Shown: positions 17,516 through 27,300 of the stretch, piece after piece | Position numbering within the stretch: position 1 is the first letter of the stretch | Layout of the letters: each line of letters starts with the position of its first letter | Origin: Blautia wexlerae DSM 19850 | GTDB taxonomy: Bacteria > Bacillota > Clostridia > Lachnospirales > Lachnospiraceae | Length of the DNA: 64,000 nt | Assembly: GCF_025148125.1 (NCBI RefSeq) | Contig: NZ_CP102267.1 | Location: forward strand, 847,001 to 911,000 | Direction: 5' to 3' | Notes under the pieces: model-generated | What the model was told of the DNA's origin: nothing | Database searches by the model: none | The model's input: only the letters and a program-made list of their open reading frames with translations | Made by a program: the position numbers and the translations under genes

Positions 17516-18202
17516 CTATAATTTTTCAAATGCAATCTGTTTATTGAGGTACAAATTACTGATGGCTTCCAGTACAGGATAACCGGCATGGGTGAATTGG
17601 ATATCCTGTGCCAGGGTACGGAATGTTGCATCCGAGGTTTCATAGAGCTGCGTCAAAAGTTGCTCTGTATTTTGTGGATGGATGCCCTGTTCTACACAGG
17701 TTACAAGCTCTGCCGTAGAAATCTGTACTTTTTTTGCTATTTGGAGTACCGTGTCCTCTATAGCAGTCCGTGCCGGCTTTTTTAGATAATGGATCAGTTC
17801 CTTTGTGTGCAGTTTTTTCTTCATGCAGAGATAGATGCAGGTAAAAAGCCGTACTGAAAAACTGTCCTGCAATGGGCTGATATAAAGTTCTCCTAAGAGG
17901 CGGTACAGGGCATCCACACCAGTTAAACCATCCCCTTTTACAACCAGTCCTCGAAGCAGCAGCCGATTCAGGTAAGGTTCAATGGGGATATTTTCCGAAC
18001 GGTGATGTTTTTTCAAGCGTTCGGAAAAAGCAGACTGCAATTCATGGATCTGTCGGATTTGAAATGCGAGGCTGCTCCACAGAAAGAATTCTTCTTCTGT
18101 CAGTCCGTATTCCTGCCGGTTATTGATAACAGTCGGTGTTTTATGTTCCTTTATGGAATCCTGGAATCGTAGGATTCCGACTGCAGTATAAAGTGTCAGC
18201 AT
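17516..18202 (-). CDS. Helical cytosolic protein, unknown
   Basis: 228 aa from ATG 18202, behind GAAGGGAGAACG. Predominantly alpha-helical, no membrane segment or known catalytic motif. NRLLLRGLVVKGDGLTGVDALYRLLGELYI resembles a winged-helix arrangement, but this is weak. It lies between the sigma-like factor and the two-TM protein gene and could modulate the sigma factor; no direct evidence. Confidence 0.6.
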   Translation of the reverse strand: MLTLYTAVGILRFQDSIKEHKTPTVINNRQEYGLTEEEFFLWSSLAFQIRQIHELQSAFSERLKKHHRSENIPIEPYLNRLLLRGLVVKGDGLTGVDALYRLLGELYISPLQDSFSVRLFTCIYLCMKKKLHTKELIHYLKKPARTAIEDTVLQIAKKVQISTAELVTCVEQGIHPQNTEQLLTQLYETSDATFRTLAQDIQFTHAGYPVLEAISNLYLNKQIAFEKL

Positions 18203-18215
18203 AATCGTTCTCCCT

Positions 18216-18785
18216 TCAAGATAAAAGAGTATATAATTTGGTATCCTGCTGTAAGTATTTCCGGGCTTTGCTTTGCCATGCCCGGACATGATTCATTGGG
18301 ACACCATAATGTTTGGAAATTTCTTGGTTGGTATATCCTTTTTGCTGCAGGAGCAGGGCATGTATTCCTTTTCTTAGTGTATTGCAGCTTCTCGCTTCTA
18401 AGGACTGCAGGTGCTTATAAATGGGTTCCTGGTTCATACATTGTTCCTGCCATAGTTCGGTTTTTTGGTCTACAAGCAGGGGTTCCATGTCAAATTCGGA
18501 AGATGCATACATGGAACAGGTGTATTTTCGTTCTTTTTGCAGTTTTCTCCAATAACTGTAAATGGCATTTCGTATGGCAACTTTGGCGTAAACTGCAAAG
18601 GGACGGGTGTTGTCATAGTTCATGGCGGCTTTGCATAAAGCTAAGTTTCCGGCTTGCAGAAGGTCTTGCTGCTCATCGTATGAGACATAAGCACAACGGG
18701 AAGTCAATTTTTTTACCATTTCAGGTACCAAATATAAGTACTCCTCTGTCAATCGGCGTTCATCATCTGTCATCGGGATGATCAT
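18216..18785 (-). CDS. Sigma-70-like factor of the element
   Basis: 189 aa from ATG 18785 with AAAGGGGGG upstream. Region 2-like sequence: DEQQDLLQAGNLALCKAAMNYDNTRPFAVYAKVAIRNAIYSYWRKLQKER, typical of sigma-70 region 2 (the DLxQxGxxAL and FxxYAxxxIRxAI patterns). Near the C-terminus, QKGYTNQEISKHYGVPMNHVRAWQSKARKYL is a region 4-type HTH. It may direct polymerase to the transfer operons; the shared element at 32043-32083 and 57835-57875 is a candidate target. That link is inference. Confidence 0.8.
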   Translation of the reverse strand: MIIPMTDDERRLTEEYLYLVPEMVKKLTSRCAYVSYDEQQDLLQAGNLALCKAAMNYDNTRPFAVYAKVAIRNAIYSYWRKLQKERKYTCSMYASSEFDMEPLLVDQKTELWQEQCMNQEPIYKHLQSLEARSCNTLRKGIHALLLQQKGYTNQEISKHYGVPMNHVRAWQSKARKYLQQDTKLYTLLS

Positions 18786-18799
18786 ACATATCCCCCCTT

Positions 18800-19210
18800 T
18801 CAACCAATGGCCCTGAGAGGGATATGGTTATTCTCCAGAATCTTCATGGATTCCAGAATTAGTTGATCACACATATAAGTGCTAAATTCTCCGATGTGTG
18901 CTTCCTTGGCAGTCAGACAGAATTTATCAGCAATCCAGCGGTAAGCCTCCGATTTCGTAAAGATGTGGTTTAGCCATATCTGGTCAAATACCCGGTGTGC
19001 TTGGATCCTTTTTTGCCGAAGCTCTTTGTTTGCCAGTTTTCCTTTGGCATTGGTAGTGCCAGGATGAACTCCTACATAAGAATTACACTGTGGGAAGTGA
19101 CTGCACACATAGAGTTTTCCATCTTTCGCTTTATTTCCATATACATAGGACGCATCCCTTAAAATTGCGATGCTGCCGCAGTATGGGCAGCGGATTTGTT
19201 TCTGTTTCAT
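18800..19210 (-). CDS. Zinc-ribbon protein (DUF3268-like)
   Basis: 136 aa, ATG behind AAGCGAGGTG. Two Cys pairs, CPYCGS (N-terminal) and CSHFPQCNSYVGVH, form a topoisomerase-type zinc ribbon. The rest is helical (KSEAYRWIADKFCLTAKEAHIGEF). Similar proteins occur in Firmicute conjugative elements. It is followed by the sigma-like gene after 14 bases, so co-expression is likely. Nucleic-acid binding is inferred from the ribbon. Confidence 0.7.
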   Translation of the reverse strand: MKQKQIRCPYCGSIAILRDASYVYGNKAKDGKLYVCSHFPQCNSYVGVHPGTTNAKGKLANKELRQKRIQAHRVFDQIWLNHIFTKSEAYRWIADKFCLTAKEAHIGEFSTYMCDQLILESMKILENNHIPLRAIG

Positions 19211-19333
19211 AAAGATTCACCTCGCTTACGTGTTTTATACGTATATTGTAAGAAAGCAGGTGATGAATTCCCATAGGATGGGCATAGAAACTACTCCCAG
19301 ATTCGGACTAAATGGCACAAAATGGCAGAAAAT

Positions 19334-19603
19334 CTAAGAATAGAACAGTGCCTTGATAAGCGGAAAGAAACCGCTGTCTGCAAAACGTGAGTAATTTACT
19401 GGTGTAAAGATGAACCCTGCACAGAAAATCCGGATGACATAAACAGAAATCAGAGCTATACATAGCCGATACAGATTTCTGGTGCGTTTGTTCCAGGGCT
19501 TTCTCGGACGAAACTTCAGGTACAGGATTAAAAGTGCAGGAATAAAAATAAAGTTCGTAAATATTGTATCGATTCCTTGAATCATAGCAGTGAAATTCAA
19601 CAT
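19334..19603 (-). CDS. Small membrane protein
   Basis: 89 aa from ATG 19603 behind AGAAAGGAGGCG. Two hydrophobic stretches: TIFTNFIFIPALLILYLKF and LYRLCIALISVYVIRIFCAGFIF, separated by a basic loop (RPRKPWNKRTRN). No motif recognised. The gap between it and the zinc-ribbon gene (19211-19333) holds no gene. Possibly a transfer-channel accessory. Confidence 0.55.
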   Translation of the reverse strand: MLNFTAMIQGIDTIFTNFIFIPALLILYLKFRPRKPWNKRTRNLYRLCIALISVYVIRIFCAGFIFTPVNYSRFADSGFFPLIKALFYS

Positions 19604-19656
19604 AAAATCGCCTCCTTTCTTATCCTGTACGCAGAAAGTGCCAAAAGTGCAACCTT

Positions 19657-20019
19657 TTACCAGTGATAATGAGATGCTTCCTGGTGCCGCAGTAAAGCAA
19701 AACAAGGACATGGCTTATCGGTCAATGCTTCTTTTGCAAAGTAGAGTCCATATAAAGACTGAAATTGTTCCAGTGTTATGGCGGATAGACATTCCGTTGG
19801 TTCCGGTATGCGGGAGAAGAGCATACGGGCATCTGCCATGGGCAGGACACATGGACTGCCGTTTTCATCTGGATGATATAAGAAGTGTGGGCCATTACAA
19901 TAACCTGGGGTTTTACAGGAAACACAGCGAACATAAATACAGGAATGCCAATTTCCATCACAAATATCTAAAAAATGCCGGATGTGTTTGGCATCGGCAT
20001 TACAACGAGATTGTTCCAT
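19657..20019 (-). CDS. Cys/His-rich small protein, unknown
   Basis: 120 aa from ATG 20019 (AAAGGTG upstream). Cys-rich N-terminal half: CNADAKHIRHFLDICDGNW, CIYVRCVSCKTPGYCNGPHF, suggesting a metal site. No known domain recognised. It lies between the adhesin and the small membrane protein in block 2. Confidence 0.55.
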   Translation of the reverse strand: MEQSRCNADAKHIRHFLDICDGNWHSCIYVRCVSCKTPGYCNGPHFLYHPDENGSPCVLPMADARMLFSRIPEPTECLSAITLEQFQSLYGLYFAKEALTDKPCPCFALLRHQEASHYHW

Positions 20020-20079
20020 ATTCATCACCTTTATAGCAGGCAGCCGTAATAAGCTGCCTGTGAGCATATCTATTGATAG

Positions 20080-23000
20080 TTACTTATCTTTTTTCCGCTT
20101 ACGGATATATAAGATACCAAATCCTGCAGCAAAGAGGAGTGCGGCACCTGCCAGTAAAAGATAAGGAAGAACGGTTGTTTCATCTCCGGTCTTGACTGGT
20201 TTGGAAGGTTCAGGTGTGTCTTTTGGAGCTTCCGTAAGTTTTATCGTTTGTCCTTTATCGTCCAGATCCTCATGGGAAGCAATTTCAAGTGCTGTTTCTC
20301 CTTCAAGGGAAAAAAGTTTTTCAAAAACGACTACATCATGTCCAGCCAATGTGCTTCCATCAAAAGTGAAGATGACTTCGACAGAACCATTGGAATCCTT
20401 TGGTGTAAATTCTGTTTCTGACGTGACAGGTTTTCCATCAATCAGAACTTCCTTTTGGGTTGTTTTGTCCATCAGTGTGCCGACCAGTTTGTATGGAGTA
20501 TCCGGAATCAGATTTTGGTAGGATACGGTGTCAATGATGGTTACTTCTTTCGTAGCAACGGCTTCCTGATCCCCATCCGCTTTGTCCTTCGCAGTAGTTC
20601 CAATTCCTGGGAAGTAGATAGACTGTTCATGGTCTTCTATATCGGCGTGAACAGCAATCTCTTTTTCCTGATACGTTAAAGACTCAAAGACAACAATTGT
20701 TTTGCCGGACAGGATGCTGCCATCAAATGTAAAGGTAAGTTCAATACTGCCAGAGGCATCTTCAGGAGTAAAGGTCGTAGTGGCAGTAATCGGTTTACCA
20801 TCTGCCTGAAGAGGCTCTTTTGTCTCTTTGTCCATCAAGGTACCGGTAAGTGCATACTCTTTTCCTGGAATTAGGTTACTATATTTAACCGTGTCAACGA
20901 TGGTAATCTCTTTATCGGTTTTGGTAAAATGATCTCCGTCTGCTTTATCTTTTGCAGTAGTAGCGATTTCTGGGAAGTAGATGGTCTGCCCATTATCTTC
21001 AAGATCTGCGTGTGTTGCAAATTCTTTGCCGTCATAAGTAGCAGATTCAAAAACAACTACGGTTTTTCCGGCAAGGGAGGTCCCATCAAAAGAAAAAATC
21101 ACATCTACCGTTCCAGAGGATTCTTTAGGAGTAAATGTGGTTTCGGCAGTAACCTCTTTCTTATCTATTTCGACAGGTTTTCCGGTTTCTTTATCCATAA
21201 GGGTTCCAGTCATAACATATTCTTCGCCGGGCAGAAGATTTTTGTAAGCTACCGTATCTACAAGGGTAACTTCTTTATCTGCTTGGGAAAGATTCATATC
21301 TGTTTCCTTATCTTTTGCAGTGGTCCCGATTTCTGGGAAATAGATAGTCTGATCCTGATCTGTAATGTCCGCATGAACAGCCAGTTTTAAATCCTCCTGG
21401 TACAGTTCCTCAAATACTACGATTGTTTTGCCCTTCAGAGAAGAGGCATTGAACGTAAAGGTCACTTTTGCAGAACCAGAAGATTTTTTTGGTTTGAAGG
21501 TGGTTTCTGCTGTGACAGGTTTTCCATCTATTTCAATTGGCTTTCCGGATTCCTGATCCATCAGTGTACCGATGAGCTTATAAGACTGTCCCTTCTTTAA
21601 GCCTTCGTATTCTACGGTATCAACCAGAGTGATTTTTTCTTCTGGTTTGGCAAAGTGGGAGTTGCTGTCTTTGTCAAGGGCAGTAGTTCCAATGGTAATC
21701 TGATCATCCGTTAAAGTTCCCATATCCACGACTACGTGATTTTTGTATACAGAGACCTCAATTTTTAAGAGGTTCATACCTTCATTGGAATCGCAGCGTT
21801 GTTCTTCCAAAATATAGGTATCATAAATCAGGGCTCCTTTGGCATCATCAGGTTTAGAAGCGCCAAACCAGATTCCGTCTTCAGAAGTTTCCCCACGATT
21901 GGTATTTGTAGTGTGCTTATTCCATTCTGAGGAAGTACTGGCATAGCCATTTTTGTCTGTTACAATGGTATGACTTTCTCCTGTAGTTTTGGAGGTAATG
22001 GAAAATGGGACATTTGCCAGCCGGTTTAAATCTCCGTCAGAGACCTTTACGAATTCTAAATCGCCACGGATTACCTGATTGGAAATCGCTGTTTCTTTTG
22101 CAGTTAAATCCAAAATTTTCCCATTTTCTGTGATATGAAACTCCTGAGAGAGTTTGCCCTCGTTCAAATAACCTTCCGGTGCTTTTGTCTCATCAACCCG
22201 GTAATGACCATAAGGGAGCGTATCTTTTTTGGTGGAAGCAAGCCCCTTTTCATCTGTCTTCAAAGTGAGAACTACTTGATCTTTTTCGTAAAGGGTTCCA
22301 TCCACAAGAACAGGATTTGGACCAAGATTGGTGATTGTAAATTCTGCATCCTTTAAAGAAGCATTTCCCTGTGGTTTGGCTTCTCCTGTTTCCAGATCCC
22401 GTTTTTGGATTTTGACACCGCCACGGATAATCTGGTTAGAAACAGAAGTCTCTTCTGTTGTTAAATCTACGATTTCTCCATTTTGGGTGATGTCAAATTC
22501 AAGAGCCTTTGCACCATCGGTTAGGTATCCGGAAGGCGCTTTGGTTTCTTCTATCCGGTAATGTCCAAGGGGCAGGGCATCAGCGGCACTTGCAGCAATA
22601 CCATGTGTATCCGATTTGATTGTAAGCACTGCCTGACCATTTTCATAGAGCTTTCCACCTACCCATACTGGCTGTTTGTTCAGAGTGGTAATGGTAAATT
22701 CGGCATCTGCAAGAGATGCGGTTCCTTGTGCTTGTGTTCCCTGAGTTTCCAGATCCCGCTTCTGAATTTTGACGCCGCCTCGGAAGACCTGTTCTTCGAC
22801 AGAAGAAGCGTTATAAATAGAGATAGTTTCTTCCGTACCGGTACTGGTGATTTGCTGCACGAAAACAGATTCGTTTGGAAGATAGCCGGCAGGGGCTTTG
22901 GTTTCCTGTACGGTTACTGTACCCAGTGGGAAGCAGACGGTCTTTCCATCACTGGCATAGAAAAATTCATCCCCGGATACCAAATAATCTTTTGTAAAAT

Positions 23001-24063
23001 GGATTTCTCCAGAGGCATCTGTTTTCAATATCCAGGTGCGAACCGGTTTCTTACCATTTGCTCCGGGATCGGTAGCTGACTGCTCTGTATAGAATTTTAT
23101 TGTAAATTCGGCATTGGCGAGAGAGCCGGTTCCCTGTGCAGAATTTTGCTGTGTGTCAGCATCCAGCTTTTTAAGGAGCAGTTTTACGGGATTATTTTGA
23201 GGAATATCCTTTACTTTTACGGTAGATGTTCCTTCTGCTTTTACCGTAACATTATGGGCGGAAGTATCTATAGCAAATCCTTCTGGGGCACTGATTTCTT
23301 TGACGGTGTAACTTCCTTCAGCCAGTTCTTTGGATTTTGCATATCCTTTTTTATCGGTAACAAGAGTTTCTACCAGTTCTTCCCCTTTGTAGATTCCGTA
23401 TTTGGCTCCTTCTAAAGAGTAATTGCCATTTTTATCGGAAATATCGGTATTGGCAGAGGATTTCTGCAGTTCGATAAAGCCGTTTGGAACCTGATACCAG
23501 CTTCCTGCAAAAGTTTGGGAAGCATTGCCAGGAACGATAAAAGCACGGAAGGATTCTGGTGGGGCAGGAAGCCCTTCAATGGCGTTGGCAACTTCCAATG
23601 CTTTGTCAATATAATTTTGAGGTGCGCCATGGAAGGCACCGGTGTCCCCGTTATTTCCAGCGTGGATATAGGAAACGACCAGATGACCAATGACATAAGA
23701 GTTGTCATCGGACCATCCTTGGAAATATTGATCTTTTATGAGCTTTTCGTAGCCGTATCCACCATTGACATAGTAGAGTGCTTTTCTAAGCGGGGAATCC
23801 TTTCCTAAAAGATTATAAGGATATTGTCCGGAAGCAGGTGTTTTCTTTAATGGTTCAACGCAATAAGCTGTATTATTACCATCAAAACTCATGCGGGAAG
23901 TATAATAGTCCCCGTATGGAATTTTGGCTCCTGCCTTATAATCAATGGTTCCATCTGCAGCATAAGCGGTATGGGCATTGAAAAAGAGTGTGCTAAGAAA
24001 CATCGTGACACAAAGAAAAAGGGCGGTTAGCCGGATATGAGGTTGTTTTGCTGGTTTTAACAT
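20080..24063 (-). CDS. Cell-surface adhesin with SpaA-type and VaFE repeats
   Basis: 1327 aa, ATG behind AAAGGAGGAG. Signal peptide (LTALFLCVTMFLSTLFFNAHTAYAA), then an N-terminal domain of ~170 residues with YCVEP, resembling thioester adhesion domains. Five SpaA/Cna-B-like modules follow (GVKIQKRDLETQ appears twice), then four ~118-residue VaFE repeats from about residue 810, each with LVDTVxYxxL, TGTLMDKETG and VVFE. The C-terminus has PVKTGDETT, a membrane helix and KRKKDK: a sortase-like tail but without strict LPxTG. It probably mediates donor-recipient contact; intramolecular ester or isopeptide bonds are expected. Confidence 0.85.
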   Translation of the reverse strand: MLKPAKQPHIRLTALFLCVTMFLSTLFFNAHTAYAADGTIDYKAGAKIPYGDYYTSRMSFDGNNTAYCVEPLKKTPASGQYPYNLLGKDSPLRKALYYVNGGYGYEKLIKDQYFQGWSDDNSYVIGHLVVSYIHAGNNGDTGAFHGAPQNYIDKALEVANAIEGLPAPPESFRAFIVPGNASQTFAGSWYQVPNGFIELQKSSANTDISDKNGNYSLEGAKYGIYKGEELVETLVTDKKGYAKSKELAEGSYTVKEISAPEGFAIDTSAHNVTVKAEGTSTVKVKDIPQNNPVKLLLKKLDADTQQNSAQGTGSLANAEFTIKFYTEQSATDPGANGKKPVRTWILKTDASGEIHFTKDYLVSGDEFFYASDGKTVCFPLGTVTVQETKAPAGYLPNESVFVQQITSTGTEETISIYNASSVEEQVFRGGVKIQKRDLETQGTQAQGTASLADAEFTITTLNKQPVWVGGKLYENGQAVLTIKSDTHGIAASAADALPLGHYRIEETKAPSGYLTDGAKALEFDITQNGEIVDLTTEETSVSNQIIRGGVKIQKRDLETGEAKPQGNASLKDAEFTITNLGPNPVLVDGTLYEKDQVVLTLKTDEKGLASTKKDTLPYGHYRVDETKAPEGYLNEGKLSQEFHITENGKILDLTAKETAISNQVIRGDLEFVKVSDGDLNRLANVPFSITSKTTGESHTIVTDKNGYASTSSEWNKHTTNTNRGETSEDGIWFGASKPDDAKGALIYDTYILEEQRCDSNEGMNLLKIEVSVYKNHVVVDMGTLTDDQITIGTTALDKDSNSHFAKPEEKITLVDTVEYEGLKKGQSYKLIGTLMDQESGKPIEIDGKPVTAETTFKPKKSSGSAKVTFTFNASSLKGKTIVVFEELYQEDLKLAVHADITDQDQTIYFPEIGTTAKDKETDMNLSQADKEVTLVDTVAYKNLLPGEEYVMTGTLMDKETGKPVEIDKKEVTAETTFTPKESSGTVDVIFSFDGTSLAGKTVVVFESATYDGKEFATHADLEDNGQTIYFPEIATTAKDKADGDHFTKTDKEITIVDTVKYSNLIPGKEYALTGTLMDKETKEPLQADGKPITATTTFTPEDASGSIELTFTFDGSILSGKTIVVFESLTYQEKEIAVHADIEDHEQSIYFPGIGTTAKDKADGDQEAVATKEVTIIDTVSYQNLIPDTPYKLVGTLMDKTTQKEVLIDGKPVTSETEFTPKDSNGSVEVIFTFDGSTLAGHDVVVFEKLFSLEGETALEIASHEDLDDKGQTIKLTEAPKDTPEPSKPVKTGDETTVLPYLLLAGAALLFAAGFGILYIRKRKKDK

Positions 24064-24117
24064 AAATCTCCTCCTTTGTTAAAAAGAAAAGCAGCCATAT
24101 TCGGGCTGCAGGTAACA

Positions 24118-27100
24118 TTAACCGACTTTTTTATCCTGGCGTTTCAAGATTTCCAGGAGTTCCTGTCGGTCTGTGGTAATTAATTCTTTTTCCAGGTTGG
24201 AAGCTTTAAATTCCACAGTGATATTATTGTTGTTTGTTGAAATCAGTCCGTTTCCACGTTGGAAATGGGTGATATTCATAACTTCGGTTTCGGAAAGACG
24301 AAGAATGGTTTTTACACGTTGTGCCTCTTCATCTTCCATGTTAAGAATAATTTTGGTTTTACAGTTATTGATAATGCCTTTTCCATATTTTCCGTCATCA
24401 AGAGCAAAAAAGTCGTTGAGGTCCTGGGTTGCAAAAATACCGGCACCAGAGTATGCCCGGATGATCTTGGCGATCTCCAAAACGAATTCAGCGGCCAGAC
24501 GGTTACTGGAGGCACCGATGAGCTGCCATACTTCATCTACGAAAATGGCTTTTTCTTCGGTACGATTTTCTTTGGCTTTATCCCATACATAGTCCAGAGC
24601 AACAAACATCCCTACCGTTAAGAGATCACTGGAACCAGTCAGCTCTGAAATGTCCAAAACGGTATATTTATTGGTCAGATCTACATTGGTCTGCTGGTTA
24701 AAAGAGGAAGCAGAGCCATGGACAAGACGGTTCAGGATGTGAGCCAGTCGTTTGGTATCTTCAGTTTCCATCAAAACATCATATACATCTCCAAGAATTG
24801 GCATCGCTTTATAATGATCCGGGTGTTTGGGATCAATGAGGGATTCATTCTTATGGGTGATTCCCTTTCTTGCATAGGTTTTAATCAGTGCTTCGTCCAA
24901 AAGCTGTTTTTCCTCATGGCTCATATCTGGAATGAGCAGAGAAAAGAAAACGTGCAGACGTTGAATCTTACTGGCTAAGGCAGATGCGTCTAAAGTTGGA
25001 CCGTCCAGCAGCTCATTGACAGAGTTATCTACTTTTCGGATTTCCATGACATTGATGCAGTTTTGGCTGGCAGGAGAAATCTGGATAAAGGTTCCTCCTA
25101 CATTTCTGGCAGCCCGATAAAACTCATGACCTTTTAACGGTGCGATGATAAATACCTGGATTCCTTTACGCCGCATACGAAGTGCCATAGTCTGCATGGT
25201 AAAGGTTTTTCCGGATCCAGAAGTGCCAAGAATCGCAATATTGGAGTTTTTATATTGTTTGGAGTCAAAAATATCAGCAATCACTAAAGAGTTGTTATGC
25301 TTATTTACTCCAAATAGGATGCCGTTGTCATCGCAAATGCTGTAGCTGACGAAAGGATAGCAACTGGCAGCTCCGGTGGTTAAGACATTTCGTTTTGAGA
25401 GTTCATAGAGCTTCTTATCCAGGTTTACAAGAGGAAGGGAAGATAAAAATCCCTGTTCTTGCAGGAAGTAACAAGACCGCAGATCCATATCCTGTGAGAT
25501 GAGAAGTTTTTTCATCTCCTGAATCCGCCATTGCAGTTCTTCCAGATCACCTGCCGTAATCGTAATCAAAAGATTCATGTAATAGAAATCTTCATTATTA
25601 GCAAGTCCCTGTTTGAGGAAATAGCCGGAACGGATGGCAGAATCCAGATCATCAAAATCCGCATTGGTATCAGAGGCATCTTTGATCTTTGAACGGTTGA
25701 TCCGGATTTGCTGTCCAAGACGTTGCTGGATCTTATCTTTGGGCTGTTTATGCAGAAAAAAGTCAATGTCAATTCCTTCGCCAGCATTGATAAGCAGGGA
25801 CAGCCAGCCTGGCATTACTTTTGCTTTGTAACCATCGCACGGCACCAGCAGGTAAGAATGGTAGATGCCATTTACCAGCACATAGTTACTGTGCTTAAAG
25901 TCCAAAGACTCTGGTGCAATGAATTCATTGATATGGATGTTATCCACTTCCTGCTCACGACCAGATTCCATATAGCGGGTCAGTACCTGGTTAATCCGTT
26001 TTGGCAAAGGGGTTTCGGTACATTTGGTACGGTTCAGTAAAGTGTAGAGTACATCGGTTGTAAACTCATCTTCATTGTCATGAACCAGCACATCGTTGCC
26101 GCATTGATATAGAAAGGTTTTTGCGGTCTGTGCAGCAGTTTCCAAAGCTGCCAGGATTTCCTTTTCCTCCACCTTCCGATTCACATTGAAAGGTTCGTAT
26201 TCAAAGATTAGGAAAAAACGTCTGGAAACCGCTTCTCTGGAACTTAACTGCCGGACAAATTGGATATAGTCTTTTTGTAACTGCCGGCAGTTAGGATCTG
26301 ATTCCCGTTCCATTTCCAAACGGGACTGTTCCAGATGTTTGTTGATATCCGCTTTTTTGGAGATCATCTTAATCTGCAGTTTCACAGGGCTGATTTTTAG
26401 GTAGGAGATGAAGCTGAAAATGATCCCCTGTTGTTCCCTAGCACTGCGTAAGAGGAAATTGATCGGTTCAATCTCCAGGATTTTTACATAACGATGGTCT
26501 GTCGTGTAGATAACACCATTGGCAATCTTATCAATAGGAAGATAATCTTCCAAGGTGATTTCTTTTCGTTTTTTCTTTTTGCTTTTCCCGGAAGCAGCAG
26601 ATGACTGGTTGGAAGCTTTATTCGCAGTTCTTTCTTTTTTTCGTTCCTCCAAAAGTTGCTGCTTTATCTGTTGTTTTTCAAGTTTTGCCTGCCTTTTCGC
26701 ACTTTTACGTGCAGCGTTTTGTTCTTTTTTTAATTGTCGGGACTCAAATTTAAGAATCCGGATGTCTTCACGAGCCTGTTTGCGTATTCCACGTTTTGTA
26801 GAAGTATCAAACTGCCGACGTTCTTTTTTTTTAATAGCAGAGGATTCTTTTGTCTCCTCTTCGGAAGACATCTGTGAGCAGTTCTCTTCAGAAGAAGATT
26901 CTGCAGGTTGTTTTGGATGCCGTTTGCGTTTCTTGGTTTTTGGTTCTTTGTTGCGGGGCTTTTTTATCCGGTACTTTTTTTTCGGCTCCGGATGTACATC
27001 CATACGGTAAATAACCCGGCGGTTTTTCAGAAAACGCAGAGCGTTCATTAAAAACGCAGTAATGCTTTCCCCACCGATTCCAATTAGAGAAATCATAGCT

Positions 27101-27300
27101 GCAGGCAGAGCAGTCATACAGAGAATAATAATCCTGACAGTGAGTGTCAGAGGCAGATTGATAACAGGAATGGTGATCAGGATTGCCAGGATACCGCCTT
27201 CGATGGCATTACGGATTTTAAACATTCCGCCTATAAAGGTCCCTTTTTCTATAAAATTGCGAGGGATGAAGACAGGATGTTGTTCTTCAGTATTGTTCAT
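24118..27300 (-). CDS. VirB4-type conjugation ATPase fused to a PrgI-like membrane domain
   Basis: 1060 aa. Residues 1-100 have two membrane segments (GGILAILITIPVINLPLTL, IIILCMTALPAAMISLIGI), like the small protein PrgI. A ~170-residue Lys/Arg/Glu-rich linker follows, then the VirB4/TraE/TrsE-type domain with Walker A ILGTSGSGKTFTMQTM (about residue 690) and Walker B KAIFVDEVWQLIG (about 905). It powers pilus or channel assembly at the membrane. The start overlaps the previous stop (ATGA). Confidence 0.9.
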   Translation of the reverse strand: MNNTEEQHPVFIPRNFIEKGTFIGGMFKIRNAIEGGILAILITIPVINLPLTLTVRIIILCMTALPAAMISLIGIGGESITAFLMNALRFLKNRRVIYRMDVHPEPKKKYRIKKPRNKEPKTKKRKRHPKQPAESSSEENCSQMSSEEETKESSAIKKKERRQFDTSTKRGIRKQAREDIRILKFESRQLKKEQNAARKSAKRQAKLEKQQIKQQLLEERKKERTANKASNQSSAASGKSKKKKRKEITLEDYLPIDKIANGVIYTTDHRYVKILEIEPINFLLRSAREQQGIIFSFISYLKISPVKLQIKMISKKADINKHLEQSRLEMERESDPNCRQLQKDYIQFVRQLSSREAVSRRFFLIFEYEPFNVNRKVEEKEILAALETAAQTAKTFLYQCGNDVLVHDNEDEFTTDVLYTLLNRTKCTETPLPKRINQVLTRYMESGREQEVDNIHINEFIAPESLDFKHSNYVLVNGIYHSYLLVPCDGYKAKVMPGWLSLLINAGEGIDIDFFLHKQPKDKIQQRLGQQIRINRSKIKDASDTNADFDDLDSAIRSGYFLKQGLANNEDFYYMNLLITITAGDLEELQWRIQEMKKLLISQDMDLRSCYFLQEQGFLSSLPLVNLDKKLYELSKRNVLTTGAASCYPFVSYSICDDNGILFGVNKHNNSLVIADIFDSKQYKNSNIAILGTSGSGKTFTMQTMALRMRRKGIQVFIIAPLKGHEFYRAARNVGGTFIQISPASQNCINVMEIRKVDNSVNELLDGPTLDASALASKIQRLHVFFSLLIPDMSHEEKQLLDEALIKTYARKGITHKNESLIDPKHPDHYKAMPILGDVYDVLMETEDTKRLAHILNRLVHGSASSFNQQTNVDLTNKYTVLDISELTGSSDLLTVGMFVALDYVWDKAKENRTEEKAIFVDEVWQLIGASSNRLAAEFVLEIAKIIRAYSGAGIFATQDLNDFFALDDGKYGKGIINNCKTKIILNMEDEEAQRVKTILRLSETEVMNITHFQRGNGLISTNNNNITVEFKASNLEKELITTDRQELLEILKRQDKKVG

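Noticed and set aside
20700..23800. Possible CRISPR-like repeats
   Set aside because: The repeats are long coding VaFE and SpaA modules with diverged sequence, not short exact repeats with unique spacers.
20192..23808. Several plus-strand frames opposite the adhesin gene
   Set aside because: They follow from repeated codons of the adhesin and lack start signals.
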